From NCBI GenBank assembly GCA_024234875.1, contig JACKNM010000007.1, positions 62,001-126,000 on the forward strand: a stretch of DNA of 64,000 nucleotides. The letters run 5' to 3'. Shown here piece by piece: positions 60,363 through 64,000 of the stretch; positions within the stretch are counted from its first letter, which is position 1; every line of letters begins with the position of its first letter. The notes under the pieces were generated by a model. It was given only the letters and a program-made list of their open reading frames with translations. It ran no database searches and was not told the DNA's origin. The position numbers were made by a program, and so were the translations under genes. The stretch comes from Ectothiorhodospiraceae bacterium. Lineage in GTDB: Bacteria; Pseudomonadota; Gammaproteobacteria; HK1.

Positions 60363-61333
60363 CGGTCTTCGCCCGGTGCGTCGAGCCCGAGCTCGGCCAG
60401 CACCGCGGCGAGCTCCGCCGGGAGCGGGGCCCGCACGGTGACCGGGCGGTCGTTGGTCGGATGCTTGAAGGTCAGGCAGGCGGCGTGCAGGAACAGCCGC
60501 CGTAGGCCGAGGGCGCGCATCGCGCGGTCGAACTCGGCCTCCCCGTACTTCTCGTCGCCGGCGATCGGGTGCCCCACCGACGCCGCGTGCACGCGGATCT
60601 GGTGGGTGCGACCGGTGAGCGGAGACGCCTCCACCAGCGTCGCGCGCTCCGCCACCGCGAGCGGGGTGAAATCGGTGGCGGCGGGCTTGCCGTCGATGGC
60701 GGTCTGCACCAGCCGCTCACCGCCGCGCAGGACGTCGCGGCGCAGGGCCGCGCGCACCCGGCGCGGCCGCGCCCACCGTCCGCGCACGAGCGCCCAGTAC
60801 CGCTTGTCCGGCACCCCGTCGCGGAACGCCGCGTGGAGCACGGTCATCGCGGAGCGGCGGCGCGCCACCAGCAGGCACCCGGAGGTGTCACGGTCGAGGC
60901 GATGGGCGAGCTCGAGCATCCGGTCCTCGGGGCGGGCCGCGCGCAGCGCCTCGATGATCCCGGCGTCGTACCCGCTCCCGGCGTGCACCGGGATCCCGGC
61001 TGGCTTGTCGAGCACCAGCACCGACTCGTCCTCGTAGAGCACGGCCGCGCCCACGGTGTCGACCAGCGACGGAGCCGGGGTCCCCGGCGCGGGGGCGGCG
61101 CCGACGTCGAGCGGCGGGACGCGCACGACGTCGCCCGCCTGCAGCCGGTAGTCCTGGCGGATCCGGCCGCGGTTCACCCGCACCTCGCCGCGACGCAGGC
61201 AACGGTAGACCCGCTGGCGGGGCACCCCGCGCAGGACGTTGAGGAGGAAGTTGTCGATGCGCTGGCCGGCGCTGCGCTCGTCGATGGTGACGTGGCGCAC
61301 CTGACCGCGCACGGCGTCTGGCGTCTCGATCAT
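60359..61333 (-). CDS. rluC: 23S rRNA pseudouridine synthase RluC
   Basis: The 324-residue product has an S4 domain at the N-terminus (RIDNFLLNVLRGVPRQRVYRCLRRGEVRVN) and the RluA-type catalytic motif LAHRLDRDTSGCLLVAR with the nucleophilic Asp, then SPLTGRTHQIRVHAASVGHPIAGDEKYG. RluC makes pseudouridines 955, 2504 and 2580 in E. coli 23S rRNA. It is divergent from rne, as in E. coli. The first gene of its operon, followed by HAD and sppA. Confidence 0.94.
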   Translation of the reverse strand: MIETPDAVRGQVRHVTIDERSAGQRIDNFLLNVLRGVPRQRVYRCLRRGEVRVNRGRIRQDYRLQAGDVVRVPPLDVGAAPAPGTPAPSLVDTVGAAVLYEDESVLVLDKPAGIPVHAGSGYDAGIIEALRAARPEDRMLELAHRLDRDTSGCLLVARRRSAMTVLHAAFRDGVPDKRYWALVRGRWARPRRVRAALRRDVLRGGERLVQTAIDGKPAATDFTPLAVAERATLVEASPLTGRTHQIRVHAASVGHPIAGDEKYGEAEFDRAMRALGLRRLFLHAACLTFKHPTNDRPVTVRAPLPAELAAVLAELGLDAPGEDR

Positions 61334-61364
61334 GCCGCAATCATACCAGGTGGCGCACCACCGT

Positions 61365-61956
61365 TTGCCGCTGCGGGCAGCACGTTGTTATAGTGAGCCG
61401 TTCCCGCGGCTTCGTCTCGATACCCCGCTCGGCGGTGATCGAGAAGAGCATAGAGACAGAGAGCTCGAGGCGACCCCCGGGGGCGATTGGTCTAACCGAG
61501 CGACGACGCTCGACGCGGTGCGCGAGAGCGGCGTACGCCAGGCAGAACAACAGGGCATCCTTCCGACCCTCTGGATCGGAAAGCCGCGGACGGGTCACTG
61601 GAGACAACCGTCCGCCAGCCGCGCGCAGCGACCGCCCCGGTCGACTCGCGCCGCGACCTGGGCATTGTGCGGGCTGACGCCCCGGTGCCGTCAGGGCGCG
61701 GAAGCGACCGAATCCGGGCCGAGCGCGCCGTGTGCAGGGAGCGGCGGGGCCGCTGCGAACCCGCCAATCTGGTGCGCCCTGGCCGACGGGATCACGGATC
61801 CTCGCCGGCCGTCGCCAGTTCGCGTCGTCGGCCACAGCTCGGCCGGCGGCGCCCGCCTCAGGCGTCCGCGCCCTCCGGCATTGGCTGCCCGCCAGGGGCT
61901 GCCCTTGCCGCGCCCTCCCCCCGCCGTCACGCGTCGCGCCAACACAGGTTCAACGC
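61365..61956 (+). promoter_or_regulatory. rne promoter and long 5' leader
   Basis: TTGCCG (61365-61370) and TATAGT (61389-61394) are 18 bp apart, predicting transcription from about 61401 and a leader near 555 nt before the rne ATG. E. coli rne also has a long structured leader (about 360 nt) through which RNase E limits its own mRNA. I find no open reading frame with coding character in this stretch. Confidence 0.6.
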
Positions 61957-64000
61957 ATGAAGCGGATGCTCATCAACGCGACCCAGCCAGAAGAAGTTCG
62001 GGTCGCGCTCGTCGACGGTCAGTTCCTGTACGACCTCGACATCGAGGTGGCCGCCTATCAGCAGAAGAAGGCGAGCATCTACAAGGGGCGAATCACCAGG
62101 GTCGAGCCGAGTCTCGAGGCGGCCTTCGTCGACTATGGCGCCGACCGTCACGGCTTCCTGCCGTTCAAGGAGATCGCGCGTGAGTTCTACGCCGGCGACG
62201 GCGAGGACGAGCCGGACGACGGGGGCGATCGACAGCCCGCGCGGCGCTCGATCAAGGAGGCGCTCCAGGAGGGGCAGGAGGTCATCGTCCAGGTCGAGAA
62301 AGAGGAGCGCGGCAACAAGGGCGCGGCGCTCACCACCTTCCCGAGTCTGGCCGGCCGCTATCTGGTCCTGATGCCCAACAACCCCCGCGCCGGCGGCATC
62401 TCGCGCCGGGTCGAGGGCGACGAGCGCACCGAGCTCCGCGAGGCGCTGAGCAGCCTGGAGGTTCCGCCCGGGATGGGGCTCATCGTGCGCACCGCCGGGG
62501 TCGGGCGCTCGGTCGAGGAGCTGCAGTGGGACCTCGACTACCTCCTCAATCTGTGGACGGCCATCGAGGCATCGGCCAAGGACCGCAAGGCCCCATTTCT
62601 CGTCTACCAGGAAAGCAACGTCATCATCCGCGCCATTCGCGACAACTTCCGTCAGGACGTGAGCGAGGTGCTGATCGACGACGAGGCGGTCTACCAGCAG
62701 GCCCGTGACTTCGTGCAGCAGGTGATGCCGGAGAGCCTTCCCAAGGTGAAGCTCTACCGCAATCACGTGCCGCTGTTCTCGCGCTACCAGATCGAGAGCC
62801 AGATCGAGTCCGCGTTCAACCACACCGTGCACTTGCCCTCCGGCGGCTCGATCGTCATCGACCACACCGAGGCCCTGGTCTCGGTGGACATCAACTCGGC
62901 GCGGGCGACCAAGGGTGCCGACATCGAGGAGACCGCGCTCAACACCAACCTCGAGGCTGCCGACGAGGTCGCGCGCCAGCTCCGGCTCCGCGACATCGGC
63001 GGCCTGATCGTCATCGATTTCATCGACATGACCCCCGCGCGCAACCAGCGCGAGGTCGAGAATCGACTGCGGGAAGCCCTCAAGCGGGACCGCGCTCGGG
63101 TCCAGGTCGGGCGGATCTCCCGCTTCGGGTTGTTGGAGATGTCCCGGCAGCGGCTGCGCCCGTCGCTCGGTGAGTCGAGCCTCACGGTGTGCACCTCGTG
63201 CAACGGCCGGGGCAGCATCCGCGGTCCGGAGTCGCTCGCTCTGTCGGTGCTGCGCCTCGTCGAGGAAGAGGCGATGAAGGACAACACCGCCAGGGTCGTG
63301 GCGCGGTTGCCGGTCGATGTCGCGGCGTTCCTGCTGAACGAGAAGCGTCGCTGGGTGAACGACGTCGAGGGACGGCACGGGGTCCAGCTGATCCTCGTCC
63401 CCGTGCCCTCGATGCGCCTGCCGGCCTACGAGGTCGAGCGCATCCGCTCGACCGACCGTGACAGCGAGACCCACTCGCAGGCGAGCTACGAGCTCGCGGC
63501 GGAGCGTGAGGAGCGTCCCGACTACTCGACGGTCGGAGCCCAGCCGGCACGTCCGGAGCCTGCGGTCAAGGCCGTGGCCCCGCCAGGGCCCGCTCCGGTG
63601 CGGGTGCAGCCGGCACCGGCCGAGGGGTCGGCGAGCGTGTCTGCGTCGCCACGCGCGCCGGAGCCGAACCTGCTACGCCGCATCTGGGGCACGTTGTTCG
63701 GGGGTGCCCGGGAGCCGACCGCGCCGGCGTCGGCGGTGGCGGCGACGAGCGTCGTGGCCACCGCGACCGGCGACGAGCAGCCGGTCGCGACCGGATCGAC
63801 TTCCGTCAGCGCCGAGGCGCGCGGCGGTCCGCGGGAGGGTGGCGAGCGTCGGGATTCGCGCCGCTCCGGTCGCGGCGGGCGCTCACGCGGCCGTGGGGCC
63901 GAGCAGCGTCACGGTGGGCGGCGAGCGACCGACGACGACACAGCGCCGCCGAGTGCGGCCGAGCCGGCCGCCGCCGGGGCCGAGGGCGAGGCCCGCGGTG
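61957..64000 (+). CDS. rne: Ribonuclease E (3' part beyond the window)
   Basis: ATG 61957 opens 681 codons with no stop before the window edge. The N-terminal catalytic half is clear: MKRMLINATQPEEVRVALVDG, the S1 domain (ASIYKGRITRVEPSLEAAFVDYG), the active-site region VSVDINSARATKGAD and IVIDFIDM with the two metal-binding Asp residues, and the Zn-link CTSCNGRG. From about residue 500 it becomes a low-complexity Pro/Ala/Arg/Gly-rich scaffold region with an RGG-like block (RSGRGGRSRGRG). RNase E starts mRNA decay and processes rRNA and tRNA. The C-terminus is outside the window. Confidence 0.96.
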   Translation, partial: MKRMLINATQPEEVRVALVDGQFLYDLDIEVAAYQQKKASIYKGRITRVEPSLEAAFVDYGADRHGFLPFKEIAREFYAGDGEDEPDDGGDRQPARRSIKEALQEGQEVIVQVEKEERGNKGAALTTFPSLAGRYLVLMPNNPRAGGISRRVEGDERTELREALSSLEVPPGMGLIVRTAGVGRSVEELQWDLDYLLNLWTAIEASAKDRKAPFLVYQESNVIIRAIRDNFRQDVSEVLIDDEAVYQQARDFVQQVMPESLPKVKLYRNHVPLFSRYQIESQIESAFNHTVHLPSGGSIVIDHTEALVSVDINSARATKGADIEETALNTNLEAADEVARQLRLRDIGGLIVIDFIDMTPARNQREVENRLREALKRDRARVQVGRISRFGLLEMSRQRLRPSLGESSLTVCTSCNGRGSIRGPESLALSVLRLVEEEAMKDNTARVVARLPVDVAAFLLNEKRRWVNDVEGRHGVQLILVPVPSMRLPAYEVERIRSTDRDSETHSQASYELAAEREERPDYSTVGAQPARPEPAVKAVAPPGPAPVRVQPAPAEGSASVSASPRAPEPNLLRRIWGTLFGGAREPTAPASAVAATSVVATATGDEQPVATGSTSVSAEARGGPREGGERRDSRRSGRGGRSRGRGAEQRHGGRRATDDDTAPPSAAEPAAAGAEGEARG

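Overview
This window is GC-rich (roughly 70% by eye) chromosomal DNA, most likely from a gammaproteobacterium. Two blocks of conserved synteny support this. One is a uvrY/gacA-like regulator, uvrC, pgsA, tRNA-Gly(GCC), tRNA-Cys(GCA) and tRNA-Leu(UAA), the same order as in E. coli. The other is the fatty-acid/cell-envelope block rne | rluC ... maf | yceD-rpmF-plsX-fabH-fabD-fabG-acpP-fabF-mltG-holB-pilZ. I cannot name the genus. Two in-frame UGA codons at redox-cysteine positions imply that the cell makes selenocysteine, and a C4-type 5-aminolevulinate synthase is unusual for this class.

Layout. 0-5.2 kb: two short selenoprotein genes read through UGA (an ArsC-family protein and a probably Tat-exported thioredoxin-like protein followed by a CcdA-like electron carrier), a class I aldolase, a secreted pectinacetylesterase/Notum-type hydrolase and a membrane-anchored helical partner. 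5.4-23 kb: a compact NRPS-PKS operon with overlapping genes. Its order reads C-A(Thr)-T-C-A(Val)-T, then TubC docking-C-A(Leu-like, with N-methyltransferase)-T-KS-KR-ACP, then a B12-binding radical SAM enzyme of a type usually seen with RiPPs, then a TauD-type dioxygenase. The PKS module has no acyltransferase and the line has no thioesterase. The inferred product is an acylated Thr-Val-N-methyl-Leu chain extended by two carbons to a statine-like beta-hydroxy acid, further tailored. 23-29 kb: CDP-alcohol phosphotransferase, MFS exporter, amidohydrolase and a TelA/XpaC pair. 29.4-34.9 kb: a translationally coupled operon for a 2-oxo-acid dehydrogenase (E1alpha, E1beta, E2, no E3) with a DUF3830-like protein, a RidA protein and an SDR. 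35-42 kb: L-2-hydroxyglutarate-oxidase-like enzyme, the degenerate GacA-like regulator, uvrC, pgsA, the tRNA operon with a 250-nt group I intron in tRNA-Leu, and aspartate dehydrogenase.

At 42.31-42.34 kb lies a 28-bp sequence matching E. coli dif at about 22 positions, including the whole central region. Most genes to its left run rightward and most to its right run leftward, as expected if the two replichores meet there. The window therefore probably spans the replication terminus. To the right come a ParA-family ATPase, ALA synthase with an FNR/Anr-like box upstream, a PLP-dependent dehydratase, a Pat-type acyl-CoA ligase/acetyltransferase, a RimB-like protease, then the fatty-acid block read leftward, and finally rne, which runs off the right edge behind a leader of about 550 nt.

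The points most worth following are the AT-less, TE-less NRPS-PKS with its RiPP-type radical SAM methylase, the exported selenoprotein with its CcdA partner, the split tRNA-Leu gene, the GacA homologue lacking its phosphoacceptor aspartate, and the dif site.
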